A stretch of 64,000 nt of DNA from Actinomadura luteofluorescens (GTDB lineage: Bacteria; Actinomycetota; Actinomycetes; Streptosporangiales; Streptosporangiaceae), in the NCBI RefSeq assembly GCF_013409365.1, contig NZ_JACCBA010000001.1:1674001-1738000 (forward strand), written 5' to 3'. Both the position numbers and the translations under genes were made by a program. The notes beneath the pieces were generated by a model. That model saw nothing but the letters and a program-made list of their open reading frames with translations, ran no database searches and had not been told where the DNA came from. Of the stretch, positions 45,223 to 52,775 are shown in pieces (the first letter of the stretch is position 1; every line of letters begins with the position of its first letter).

Positions 45223-45563
45223 CCGCGACGCCCCTGGAAGAGCTGCCCGCGATGACCGCACTGGGTGCGATGGACCTGCGCGGCAGGCCCGTCACCGGCG
45301 CGCAGTGCCGGTTCGATCCCGAGTTGCACACCGGCCCGGACGGCGAGGAGTCGCCGGACGAGCGTGCGGCCCGCGAGCTGGTGGCCGCGCAGGTGTGCGA
45401 GTCCTGCCCGCTGCGGGCCCAGTGCTTGGAGCTGGCGATGCAGATCCGCCCCGAGTTCGGGGTGTGGGCCGGTTTCACCGCCGCCGAACTCGCCGTCGAC
45501 CTGTCCGGCGTCGATCTGTCCGACCTCAACCTGTTCGCCCCGGACCTCAACGAGGTGGCCTGA
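45219..45563 (+). CDS. WhiB-like (Wbl) iron-sulfur protein
   Basis: 114 residues. The four cluster cysteines are in order: AQCRFDPELH, then VCESCPLRAQC (C-x29-C-x2-C-x5-C), followed by the turn GVWAGFTAAEL in place of the usual G[VI]WGG. A transcription-related Fe-S protein, probably contacting the main sigma factor or binding DNA. A degraded copy lies at 39946. Confidence 0.9.
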   Translation: MTATPLEELPAMTALGAMDLRGRPVTGAQCRFDPELHTGPDGEESPDERAARELVAAQVCESCPLRAQCLELAMQIRPEFGVWAGFTAAELAVDLSGVDLSDLNLFAPDLNEVA

Positions 45564-45566
45564 CCA

Positions 45567-46343
45567 ATGAGCACCGCCGACACCGCCGCGGTCCATGCCG
45601 CGCTGACCCGGCACTACGACCGCATGAGGCGCACCAATCCCCGCACGTACACGCACCCGTCCGTCCTGCAGGGCATTCGCGACGGCGCGGCGTGGGCCGA
45701 CCCGGAGATGGATCCGACCCGGATCGACTGGGAGGCGCGGCAGGCCGCCGCGGCGATCCCGTTCAAGGTCGTCGACGGGCGGCCGGTCAACCCGTGCGAG
45801 AAGACCTCGGTGAGCCGGGGTCGTAATGAGCTGGGGCACTGGGGCGAGGCGCTGGCCGCCGATGCGCTGGTGTCGCTGCACGACACGTCCGGCCGCCGGT
45901 GGATCCTCATGGTCGAGCGCGGCGACGGGCACGGCTGGGCGCTGCCCGGCGGGTTCGTCGACCCCGGCGAGACCCCGGCCGCCGCCGCCGCGCGGGAGCT
46001 GGCCGAGGAGACCGGGCTTGTCCTGTCCGCCTCGTACTTCACCGCGACCGCGCCGCGGTACGTGCCCGACCCCCGCGCCTCGGATGAGGCGTGGATGGTC
46101 ACCGTGCTGAGCATCGCCGACCTGGCGCGCGTGGACATCCTGGACTTCCCGCGCGTGGCCGGCGTCGACGATGCCCGCCGCGCCGAATGGGTCCCGGCCC
46201 CCTCCTACAGGGTCCTGACCGGCGTCCTGGCCGAGGTCCACGACGGCCAGGTCTTCCCCGCCCATACCGCGATGCTCCGCACCGCCCTGGACGGCGCCCC
46301 CGCCCGGGGAACCGCCACCACCCACCTGCACGGAAGGAAGTAG
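45567..46343 (+). CDS. Nudix hydrolase, NUDT9/Pif-like
   Basis: 258 residues with the full Nudix box GGFVDPGETPAAAAARELAEETGL split as G-x5-E-x7-REL-x-EE-x-G. The upstream stretch PVNPCEKTSVSRGRNELGHW resembles ADP-ribose-pyrophosphatase (NUDT9-type) proteins. In pSAM2 the Nudix protein Pif blocks transfer into cells that already hold the element; the gene's place near the regulators makes this role plausible. C-terminus ends in TATTHLHGRK. Confidence 0.88.
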   Translation: MSTADTAAVHAALTRHYDRMRRTNPRTYTHPSVLQGIRDGAAWADPEMDPTRIDWEARQAAAAIPFKVVDGRPVNPCEKTSVSRGRNELGHWGEALAADALVSLHDTSGRRWILMVERGDGHGWALPGGFVDPGETPAAAAARELAEETGLVLSASYFTATAPRYVPDPRASDEAWMVTVLSIADLARVDILDFPRVAGVDDARRAEWVPAPSYRVLTGVLAEVHDGQVFPAHTAMLRTALDGAPARGTATTHLHGRK

Positions 46344-46348
46344 CAACG

Positions 46349-46504
46349 ATGGCAGGAAAGTGGATCCTCAGCGCCGATGTCCCCAACTCGGTGACCGGCG
46401 AACGCGGGGACTCGGCCCTGATCCACGACAAGGCCGACCTCGACCGGCGCCTGGCGGCGGCCCGCAAGGCCGGTGTGAAGGTCAAGGTCCGCAAGGCCCA
46501 GTAG
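46349..46504 (+). CDS. 51-residue basic protein (DUF2188-like)
   Basis: MAGKWILSADVPNSVTGERG followed by DKADLDRRLAAARKAGVKVKV; a short beta-strand plus helix fold resembling small DUF2188-type proteins. Good GGAAGGAAG site before the ATG. Function unknown. Confidence 0.65.
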   Translation: MAGKWILSADVPNSVTGERGDSALIHDKADLDRRLAAARKAGVKVKVRKAQ

Positions 46505-46531
46505 GACGCGCGCCCTCTGGCGTTGCGTCCT

Positions 46532-46565
46532 GCCGCTCACCCCGCCCCCCAGAGGGGTGAGCGGC
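46532..46565 (+). terminator. Internal hairpin
   Basis: 12-bp perfect stem GCCGCTCACCCC with a 10-nt loop, in the 182-bp gap after the 51-residue protein. Could reduce readthrough into the small-protein cluster. Confidence 0.6.
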
Positions 46566-46686
46566 TCACGGAACGGCAGAACCGCCGCCCCCGCACCGGC
46601 CACGGTGCGGCACGTTGCGCCCCGGGACGCCCGCACGACCAAGCACTAGCGCCCCGGGGCCCCTCCATCAGGAAGGAAGTCCCATC

Positions 46687-46833
46687 ATGACGTACCTGCG
46701 TTTGCTCCGCCACGTGTCGGACGTGGTGAGGGCCCAGGCCTGCCACTACTGCGGTGGCGCGAAGAAGCTCGGTTCCACCAACCGGACGTGCCCGGTGTGC
46801 TCGGGCACCGGCACGTGCCCCGGCGGGCGGTGA
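46687..46833 (+). CDS. 48-residue zinc-ribbon protein
   Basis: Two knuckles CHYCGGAKK and CPVCSGTGTC in the style of DnaJ zinc repeats. Preceded by GGAAGG. Probably a zinc-binding adaptor; first of four consecutive Cys-rich micro-proteins in the element. Confidence 0.68.
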   Translation: MTYLRLLRHVSDVVRAQACHYCGGAKKLGSTNRTCPVCSGTGTCPGGR

Positions 46834-46840
46834 CCGCGCG

Positions 46841-46924
46841 ATGAGTTCGTGGAACGAGTGCCCCACGTGCGGCACCTGCTACGACACCCCGGCCGAGGCC
46901 GCGCGGTGCCGGGAGAGCCACTGA
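46841..46924 (+). CDS. 27-residue Cys-rich micro-protein
   Basis: Reads MSSWNECPTCGTCYDTPAEA and ends in RCRESH. CPTC, GTC, RC and the final His could hold one zinc, like a single treble-clef finger. Start 7 bp after the previous stop, next gene 1 bp after its stop. Short, but context and motif support it. Confidence 0.5.
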   Translation: MSSWNECPTCGTCYDTPAEAARCRESH

Positions 46925-46925
46925 C

Positions 46926-47048
46926 ATGGCCGCGCGGATCTCGGCGTGCTGCAAAGCGCCGGTGAAGGCGACCATGACCAGCGCCCGATGCTCCAAGTGC
47001 GAGCGTCAGGTCACCCCGCTTGAAGTCATCGGCGCTTCGGGCCGGTAG
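46926..47048 (+). CDS. 40-residue Cys-rich micro-protein
   Basis: MAARISACCKAPVKATMTSA then RCSKCERQVTPLEV: CC and CxxC pairs suggest one zinc site. Tight spacing with genes on both sides. Function unknown. Confidence 0.5.
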   Translation: MAARISACCKAPVKATMTSARCSKCERQVTPLEVIGASGR

Positions 47049-47050
47049 CG

Positions 47051-47446
47051 ATGCCTGCCGCCGCGAGCCTGGCCTTCATGGATCCGGCCGGTGACCGCTG
47101 GGGTGTCCCGACGTGGTCCTGGGGCCAGGCGCCCGCGCACCTGCTCACCCGGGCACAGCTCCGCGACCGCGGGCTGTGCCCGGGCGGGCAGCCGGTGGCG
47201 GGCCAGATCCTGTGGCGCTCCCGGCGAGCGGCCCGCGACGGGTGGACCCGCGCGGCGTACCTGTACGACGTGCGGCTGGCCAAGCCGCGCCGCCCCGCCA
47301 CCCCCGCCCAACTGCGTGCGCTGGCCAAAGCCCTGGCTGCGCGGCGCACCTGCCCGCGCTGCGGACGCGATGCGGGCTACGTCCTGCCCCAACGCATCGG
47401 GGCGTGCCTGACCTGCGCGGACCCGTGGGAACTCGGCCGCGCCTGA
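47051..47446 (+). CDS. RRQRL-motif-type zinc-binding protein
   Basis: 131 residues. LLTRAQLRDRGLCPGGQPV near the N-terminus and the C-terminal knuckle TCPRCGRDAGYVLPQ...ACLTCADPW match the RRQRL motif-containing zinc-binding family found in Streptomyces elements. ATG lies 2 bp after the previous stop. Function unknown. Confidence 0.75.
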   Translation: MPAAASLAFMDPAGDRWGVPTWSWGQAPAHLLTRAQLRDRGLCPGGQPVAGQILWRSRRAARDGWTRAAYLYDVRLAKPRRPATPAQLRALAKALAARRTCPRCGRDAGYVLPQRIGACLTCADPWELGRA

Positions 47447-47462
47447 CCGAAAGGAGAGCCTC

Positions 47463-47705
47463 GTGGTGGAGATCAGCTCCAGCGACGCGCGTGTGATCGT
47501 GGTGGCGCTGCGCAGCCGGGCGCTGCGCATGACCCAGGCGGCCGCCCAGGCCGCGCACCCGGCCGGAGCCACGGTCGCGCTGGAGGCGGCCGAGCGGTGC
47601 CGCCGCCTCGCCGACACCGTGGGCCTGGCCGCGCAGGGGACTGCCGTGCAGGGGCCTGCCGCGCGGCCCGACTCGCCGCCGGCCCGTGAGGGGGCGGTGG
47701 TGTGA
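47463..47705 (+). CDS. 80-residue hypothetical protein
   Basis: Ala-rich helical protein (RSRALRMTQAAAQAAHPAGA, VALEAAERCRRLADTV). AAAGGAGA precedes the GTG and the stop overlaps the next start (GTGA). No recognised domain. Confidence 0.6.
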   Translation: MVEISSSDARVIVVALRSRALRMTQAAAQAAHPAGATVALEAAERCRRLADTVGLAAQGTAVQGPAARPDSPPAREGAVV

Positions 47706-47914
47706 GTACGGCGCAGATGGTGCGGCGCACGGGTGTGCTTCCGCTGCTGGCCGCGCTGCTGCTGGTCCTTGCGGTGGCCGCGCTGCGGCTGGTGTCCCTC
47801 ACAGCGGTGGTCGTGGCCGCCGCCGTCGATGGTGTCGCCGAGCTGGCCACCGACGCGCTGACCTCGGTGGCCGGGACGTCCGGGCCGGTGGCCCACCAAG
47901 GAGGAAGACGATGA
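47702..47914 (+). CDS. 70-residue single-pass membrane protein
   Basis: A strongly hydrophobic helix (VLPLLAALLLVLAVAALRLV) and a second weaker one. Both ends overlap neighbouring genes by 4 bp. Candidate spread (Spd)-type membrane partner of the DNA pump; this is inference from position. Confidence 0.6.
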   Translation: MSTAQMVRRTGVLPLLAALLLVLAVAALRLVSLTAVVVAAAVDGVAELATDALTSVAGTSGPVAHQGGRR

Positions 47915-48270
47915 CCGCCCTCAACCCCGAGACCCGGGCCGTGATCGACGCCGTCCTGGAGGCCCTGGCGATCCCCTACGCGGCGACCGTCGGCCACGAG
48001 GAGACCCGCGCGAAGATCCTCGCCGAGCGGCTCAGCCTGACCGTGGTGGTGCTGGAGACCCTCACCAAGCGAGACGTCGGCCTGGCGTGGTCGCTGGAGT
48101 ACCTGCGCGAGCGCCTCGCCGACTACCCGCCCACCGGCTACGTCACCTATGACCAGGCCGCCGAGCACCTCGCCGCAGGCGCGTCCTGGATGGAGGCCGT
48201 CCGGCTCGACGACAGCGGCGATGACAGCGGCGATGGCGACCCGACCGAACGTGAAGGAGGCAGACGATGA
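47911..48270 (+). CDS. 119-residue acidic-tailed hypothetical protein
   Basis: Helical N-terminal two-thirds (RAVIDAVLEALAIPYAATVG, AERLSLTVVVLETLT) and a tail of Asp/Ser/Gly repeats (DDSGDDSGDGD). GGAGGAAGACG before the ATG. No known domain; part of the overlapping transfer operon. Confidence 0.62.
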   Translation: MTALNPETRAVIDAVLEALAIPYAATVGHEETRAKILAERLSLTVVVLETLTKRDVGLAWSLEYLRERLADYPPTGYVTYDQAAEHLAAGASWMEAVRLDDSGDDSGDGDPTEREGGRR

Positions 48271-49286
48271 CCGCTCAGGCTTCGACTCCCGACCCTGACG
48301 AGGTCGGGCAGGGCATCAACGCCCTGGAGGCATACCTTGCCGCCCAGCCGCCCACCCAGCCGCCCAGCGAGCCGCCCGCGCAGGGCCCGGCAACGGACGA
48401 GGGTGCTGATGGCCGGACCCGGCGTGTCCGCAAGCTTGCCGGTGAGGTCGCCGAGGCGCACCGCCTCGCCGAGCTGCAAGACGACGACACGCCCCTGCTG
48501 CTGGACTCGGGCCGGGTCCGCAAGCGGCGCCGCAAGGCGCACGAGGCGTCCCGGCTCCACAAGCTGGGGCAGGACCCGGCGATGCGGGCATGGCAGGCCG
48601 CGCGGATGCGCCGCCTGCTGGTGGCCGCGGGCATGGTGGCGCTGACGCTGGCGCTGGCCTGGTCAACCGCCGGAGTCCAGACGTTCGCCGCCGGTGAGGC
48701 CAAGGACTGGACGCCCGCGTGGGTGTTCGCGTGGCTGGTGGAGCCGTTCATGTCGCTGGCGCTGCTGACCGTGGTCGGCGCCAAGGCATACCTGGGCACC
48801 CGAGGGCAGCCGATCAACTCTCAGAAGCTGGACCGGATCGAGTACGGGTTCCTGGGCCTGACGCTGACGATGAACGCCTGGCCCTACCTGCCCGGCGTCG
48901 CCGACACCTTCCAGGTGTCCCGACTGGTGCTGCACATCCTGGGCCCGGTCGTCGCGGTGGCGGTGGTGACCGCGCTGCCGATCATCCTGGAGGCCTTCGC
49001 CCGCCTGGACCACCGCCCGGCCCATCCCGGCGTTACCGGGCCCCTTACTGCCCCCGCGTACAGCGCAAACGCCAACACCGACCGGCCCGCCGGTAACCCC
49101 CCGGGTAACGGTGTGGAGCGGGACCACGTGGCCGCGCTGACCATCCTGGCCCGGTCGTTGATCGCCTCGGGTGATCTGCCCGCCACGCCGTCTGCCAACG
49201 CCCTGCGGCAAGTCCTGCGGTGCGGGATGGACACCGCCCGGCAGGTCCGCGACGAGCTACGTGGAGGTGACGACCGAGATGAGTGA
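48267..49286 (+). CDS. Multi-pass membrane protein of the transfer module
   Basis: 339 residues: Pro/Gln-rich N-terminus, a basic helix RVRKRRRKAHEASRLHK, then four transmembrane segments (about 118-135, 150-170, 190-210, 220-245), and a cytosolic C-terminus with a predicted HTH-like end (LPATPSANALRQVLRCGMDTA). The layout resembles DUF2637/Spd-type proteins next to TraB in AICEs, thought to help spread DNA between hyphal compartments. Confidence 0.7.
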   Translation: MTAQASTPDPDEVGQGINALEAYLAAQPPTQPPSEPPAQGPATDEGADGRTRRVRKLAGEVAEAHRLAELQDDDTPLLLDSGRVRKRRRKAHEASRLHKLGQDPAMRAWQAARMRRLLVAAGMVALTLALAWSTAGVQTFAAGEAKDWTPAWVFAWLVEPFMSLALLTVVGAKAYLGTRGQPINSQKLDRIEYGFLGLTLTMNAWPYLPGVADTFQVSRLVLHILGPVVAVAVVTALPIILEAFARLDHRPAHPGVTGPLTAPAYSANANTDRPAGNPPGNGVERDHVAALTILARSLIASGDLPATPSANALRQVLRCGMDTARQVRDELRGGDDRDE

Positions 49287-49605
49287 GCCGGGACACCGGG
49301 GCGAGCCGGACAGAGCCTCCCCGCTGCCTGGGCCGCCGCCGAGTTTCGGTGCCTCCTCCTCCCCCGTGCGGTGGGAGGAGGAGGCGGCCGATCCGCTGGT
49401 GGTGTGGGTGCGCTGGCACCTGGTGGAACTGGCCGGCGTCGGTGCACCGCTGGGCCTGGCGGTGACCGTGTCCTGGTGGTTCGCGGTCCTGGCAGCCGGG
49501 GCGGCCAGTGCATGGGCGGCGCAGGAAGCCCGCCAGGCCCACCGGCACCGCCGGTTGAACACGGCCGCAACGACGGCCATCGACGCAAGTGAGGAGAGCG
49601 AGTGA
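49279..49605 (+). CDS. Two-helix membrane protein upstream of traB
   Basis: 108 residues; acidic Pro-rich N-terminus and a hydrophobic region (VGAPLGLAVTVSWWFAVLAA) that may form a hairpin of two helices, ending in a basic HRHRRL. Its ATG overlaps the previous gene and its stop overlaps the traB start. Likely Spd-like helper; function inferred. Confidence 0.62.
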   Translation: MSEPGHRGEPDRASPLPGPPPSFGASSSPVRWEEEAADPLVVWVRWHLVELAGVGAPLGLAVTVSWWFAVLAAGAASAWAAQEARQAHRHRRLNTAATTAIDASEESE

Positions 49606-51833
49606 TGGACGGCGCCAGCAACACCAGCAGGGCCAGCGAGCTTGCCACCGTGGTGCGGCTGCCCGTTGACCAGCACGACCAGCACGACCAGCCCGGCAAA
49701 CCCGGGGACGCCGAGGGCGATGCGGTGTCGGGGCGGGTGCTGACCGCCGAGCAGTACGCCCGGATGCTCAGCCAGCGTGAACAGGCGTACGCGCGGTGGC
49801 ACGGCTACCGCTCCGACGCGGCGTGGCTGGCCCGCGCGCTGGGCGCGGTGGCCGCCGACGACCGGACCAAGTTCGTGGCCCGCAACGCCTGGTATGTGCC
49901 GGTCGGGGCGGGTGTGGTGGCCCGGCGGGTGTGGGAGGCCAAGACCAACTCCCGCTATGAGCGGATGATGCGCGCGGCCGAGGCCGCCGGGGACTTCGAA
50001 GCCGTCGCCGACTGGGAGCAGCGCGCCGAACAGGCCCGCCAGCGCCGCCACCAGCGGGTCATGGACTGGATCACCAACCCGGTCCAGTTCGCCAAGACCG
50101 CCGCCGTCAGCGTCGGAACCAGCGTCGGCGCGCTGCTGGGCCTGGGGGTCGCGATGGCGGTCTCCGAACACGACCCGTCCCTGGTCAACGACCCGCTGAT
50201 GGCCGCCGCCATGGTCGTGCACGGCACCGCCGTGGCGGTACAGGCCGCGTGGGAGCCCACCATGACCATCGCGCCCTGGGCGACGGCCGCGTGGCTGTGG
50301 AACGAGGGCCGCCGCCGCGGCGCCGGAGTGCCGGGCTGGCTGGCCGCACCCGCCGAGGAAGGAGCCGACACGCACATGGTGGTCACCGCGGACACCATCG
50401 TGCTGGCGTTGCAGCACCTGAAGATCCCCGAGCTGAAGAAGGCGTTCAAGGACGGGTGGGTGCCGACGTTCGACCCGCAGCCCGTGCGGGACGGGCAGGG
50501 CTACCACACGGTGTTCACCCTCCCGCTGGGGGTGACCGCCGAAATGGTCGCCGACCTGCGGCCGGTGCTGGCCCGCAACCTGCACCGCGCCGAGATCGAG
50601 GTGTGGCCGTCCGACGCCGACAAGGCCGGGACCGGCAAGGCCGGGTCGGTTGACCTGTGGGTCGCCGACGCCGGAGCCATCTCCCGCAACGCCCCGGAGT
50701 ACCCGCTGCTGCACGAGGGCACCGCGGACGTGTTCACCGGCGTCCCGGGCGGGGTGTCGCCGCGCGGCGACGCCATCACCGTGCCGGTGGTGTCCAACAA
50801 CGTGGTGGCCGGCGGGCAGATGGGGCAGGGCAAGTCCAACGCCTGCCGCGTCGTCATGCTCGGTGCCGCGCTGGACCCGCTGGCCGAGCTGGATGTGTTC
50901 GTGTTCGCCAACAACGGCGACTTCGACTCCTACGCCCCCCGCCTGGCCCGCTACCGCAAGGGCGTGGACGACGAGACCGCCGCCGCCGCGCTGGCTCGGC
51001 TGCACGAGCTGTACGCCGAGGTCGGACGCCGGGAGAACCGGCTCGCCGAGCTGGGAGCCAAGAAGGTCACCCGGAGCCTGGCCGAGCAGCACGCCGACCT
51101 GCACCCGATCGTGGCGCTGTTCTCCGAATGCCACGAGCTGTTCGGGCACCCCACCTACGGGGACCAGGCCGCCGAGCTGGCGACCAAGACCGCCAAACGC
51201 GCCCGCAAGACCGCGATCACGCTGATGTTCGACACCCAGTCGTCCCGAAAGGAGGCCATCCCGCCCAAGCTCGTCGAACTCGTGTCGGTGAACGCCTGCT
51301 TCTACGTCAAGACCTGGCGGTCCAACGACGGGTTCCTGGGTGATGGGTCGTTCGCCGCCGGTATCCGCGCGACCGAGCTGCGGCCCGGACGCGACCGGGG
51401 AACCTCCCTGATCACCGGGGTGTCCGACGCGCCGTTTGAGCTGCTGCGCTGGTACTTCATCGAGGTCGACGACGACACCGGCTACGACGCTGCCGCCGAC
51501 GTCATCGCCCGCGCCATGACCCAGGTCCACCCGGCCACCCCGGTGCAGGCCAACACCAAGCCCACCACGGTTGAGCAGCGTGACCTGCTGGACGACCTCG
51601 ACGAGGTGCTGGGCACCGAACGCGTCCGGCTCGCCGACGTGCCCGCGCTGCTGCGCGACCTGGCCCCCACCTGGGGCCCGTATCTCGCGCTGACCGGCGC
51701 GCAGCTCCGCGAGCGGCTCACCGAGCTGAGGGTCAAGACCACCAACAAGGGCAACGTGCCCCGCCTGGACCCCGCCGACCTGCGCCGCGCCATCGCCGAC
51801 AAGGCCACCGCCGACCTCGACGACAACGAGTGA
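49602..51833 (+). CDS. FtsK/SpoIIIE-type conjugal DNA translocase (TraB/TraSA)
   Basis: 743 residues. Membrane-associated N-terminal part with hydrophobic stretches about 165-225, then a RecA-like motor: Walker A VVAGGQMGQGKSN (404-413), Walker B region HPIVALFSECHELF and the sensor LMFDTQSSRKEA. A single hexameric pump of this type moves double-stranded element DNA between mycelia in AICE transfer. The Walker A variant GQMGQGKS is usual for the subgroup. Starts GTG-ATG; candidate clt repeats follow within 60 bp of the stop. Confidence 0.88.
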   Translation: MMDGASNTSRASELATVVRLPVDQHDQHDQPGKPGDAEGDAVSGRVLTAEQYARMLSQREQAYARWHGYRSDAAWLARALGAVAADDRTKFVARNAWYVPVGAGVVARRVWEAKTNSRYERMMRAAEAAGDFEAVADWEQRAEQARQRRHQRVMDWITNPVQFAKTAAVSVGTSVGALLGLGVAMAVSEHDPSLVNDPLMAAAMVVHGTAVAVQAAWEPTMTIAPWATAAWLWNEGRRRGAGVPGWLAAPAEEGADTHMVVTADTIVLALQHLKIPELKKAFKDGWVPTFDPQPVRDGQGYHTVFTLPLGVTAEMVADLRPVLARNLHRAEIEVWPSDADKAGTGKAGSVDLWVADAGAISRNAPEYPLLHEGTADVFTGVPGGVSPRGDAITVPVVSNNVVAGGQMGQGKSNACRVVMLGAALDPLAELDVFVFANNGDFDSYAPRLARYRKGVDDETAAAALARLHELYAEVGRRENRLAELGAKKVTRSLAEQHADLHPIVALFSECHELFGHPTYGDQAAELATKTAKRARKTAITLMFDTQSSRKEAIPPKLVELVSVNACFYVKTWRSNDGFLGDGSFAAGIRATELRPGRDRGTSLITGVSDAPFELLRWYFIEVDDDTGYDAAADVIARAMTQVHPATPVQANTKPTTVEQRDLLDDLDEVLGTERVRLADVPALLRDLAPTWGPYLALTGAQLRERLTELRVKTTNKGNVPRLDPADLRRAIADKATADLDDNE

Positions 51834-51892
51834 GTTAGACGGCCGCCACCCTCCCCAAAGCCATTCTCAGGGGCCTGTGAGGGGCGGTCGCC

Positions 51893-51928
51893 TAACCCAC
51901 CTAACCGGGCTAACCCGCCTAACTTTCC
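51893..51928 (+). repeat. Candidate clt: four 9-bp TAAC repeats
   Basis: Consecutive TAACCCACC, TAACCGGGC, TAACCCGCC and TAACTTTCC with a fifth TAACCCGTCC at 51977. They lie in the 345-bp gap after traB, the place where AICE clt loci with short TraB-recognition repeats are found. No other gene is seen in 51834-52178. Confidence 0.55.
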
Positions 51929-52178
51929 GCAGCTCAGCGGCCAAGTGAGGGCCGGGCGGGCGGCAGGTGAGAAAACTAACCCGTCCACCCGCCACCTCAC
52001 CCGAAACACCTCCATGAGGCGCGGCCACACCGTCGCCGCGAACCCCACGCCCCGGACCGGGACGCCCGCCCCTAGGGCGCGTCCGTTGGACGCCTCCCGG
52101 GCGCTTGCGTCAGGATCTGAGGTCACTTGATGACGTTCGCCCCGCACGTCGTGGGCTGGCCGGGAAAGGGGGAGCCTA

Positions 52179-52775
52179 ATGGGCGACGCGCGGCTGGGAG
52201 AGCGTCAGTTACGCCAGTCCCTGCTCTCGCTGCTCCAGGACCGTCACCGAAACGACGCGGACACGGTGATCCGCCACGAGATGGGGCTGTGTGCGGGCGC
52301 GCGCCGAGTGGACCTGGCAGTGATCAACGGCGAGTTGGCCGGTTTCGAGATCAAGAGCGATCAGGACACGCTGGAACGACTGGCAGGGCAGGCCGCCGAC
52401 TATGGGCGGGTCCTCGACCGCGTCACTCTAGTCACCACCGACCGGTACATGGCCCGTGCCGCCGCCCTGGTTCCTGACTGGTGGGGCCTCGTCCGGGCCA
52501 CCTCCGCCGCCCAGGACGAGGTGGGCACGGTGGAGTTGGGTGAGGTCCGGCCGGCCGCGGTCAACACCGGGCAGGAACCGTTCGCGGTGGCGCAACTGCT
52601 GTGGAGGGATGAGGCGTTGGCAATCCTGCGTGCCCGTGGTCAGCACAAGGGGGTGCAGCGGGCACGCCGCTGGCTGGTGTGGGAACGCCTGGCCGAGGTG
52701 GTGCCGCTGCCGGAGCTGCAGCGGCTGGTGTGCACGCAGCTCAAGGCTCGCCAAGCCTGGCCAGGCGGTCAGTGA
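52179..52775 (+). CDS. sce7726-family, PD-(D/E)XK nuclease-like protein
   Basis: 198 residues. RHEMGLCAGARRVDLAVING followed by LAGFEIKSDQDTL gives the E...D...ExK spacing of restriction-like nucleases; the helical C-terminus ends in VCTQLKARQAW. GGGGGAG precedes the ATG. It converges with, and overlaps by 35 bp, the beta-family gene; the two families are repeatedly neighbours in other genomes. Defence or genome-maintenance function is suspected, not shown. Confidence 0.75.
   Translation: MGDARLGERQLRQSLLSLLQDRHRNDADTVIRHEMGLCAGARRVDLAVINGELAGFEIKSDQDTLERLAGQAADYGRVLDRVTLVTTDRYMARAAALVPDWWGLVRATSAAQDEVGTVELGEVRPAAVNTGQEPFAVAQLLWRDEALAILRARGQHKGVQRARRWLVWERLAEVVPLPELQRLVCTQLKARQAWPGGQ

Noticed and set aside
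46687..47048. Selenoprotein or lanthipeptide-type precursors in the Cys-rich micro-genes
   Set aside because: No modifying enzymes nearby and the CxxC spacing fits zinc knuckles.
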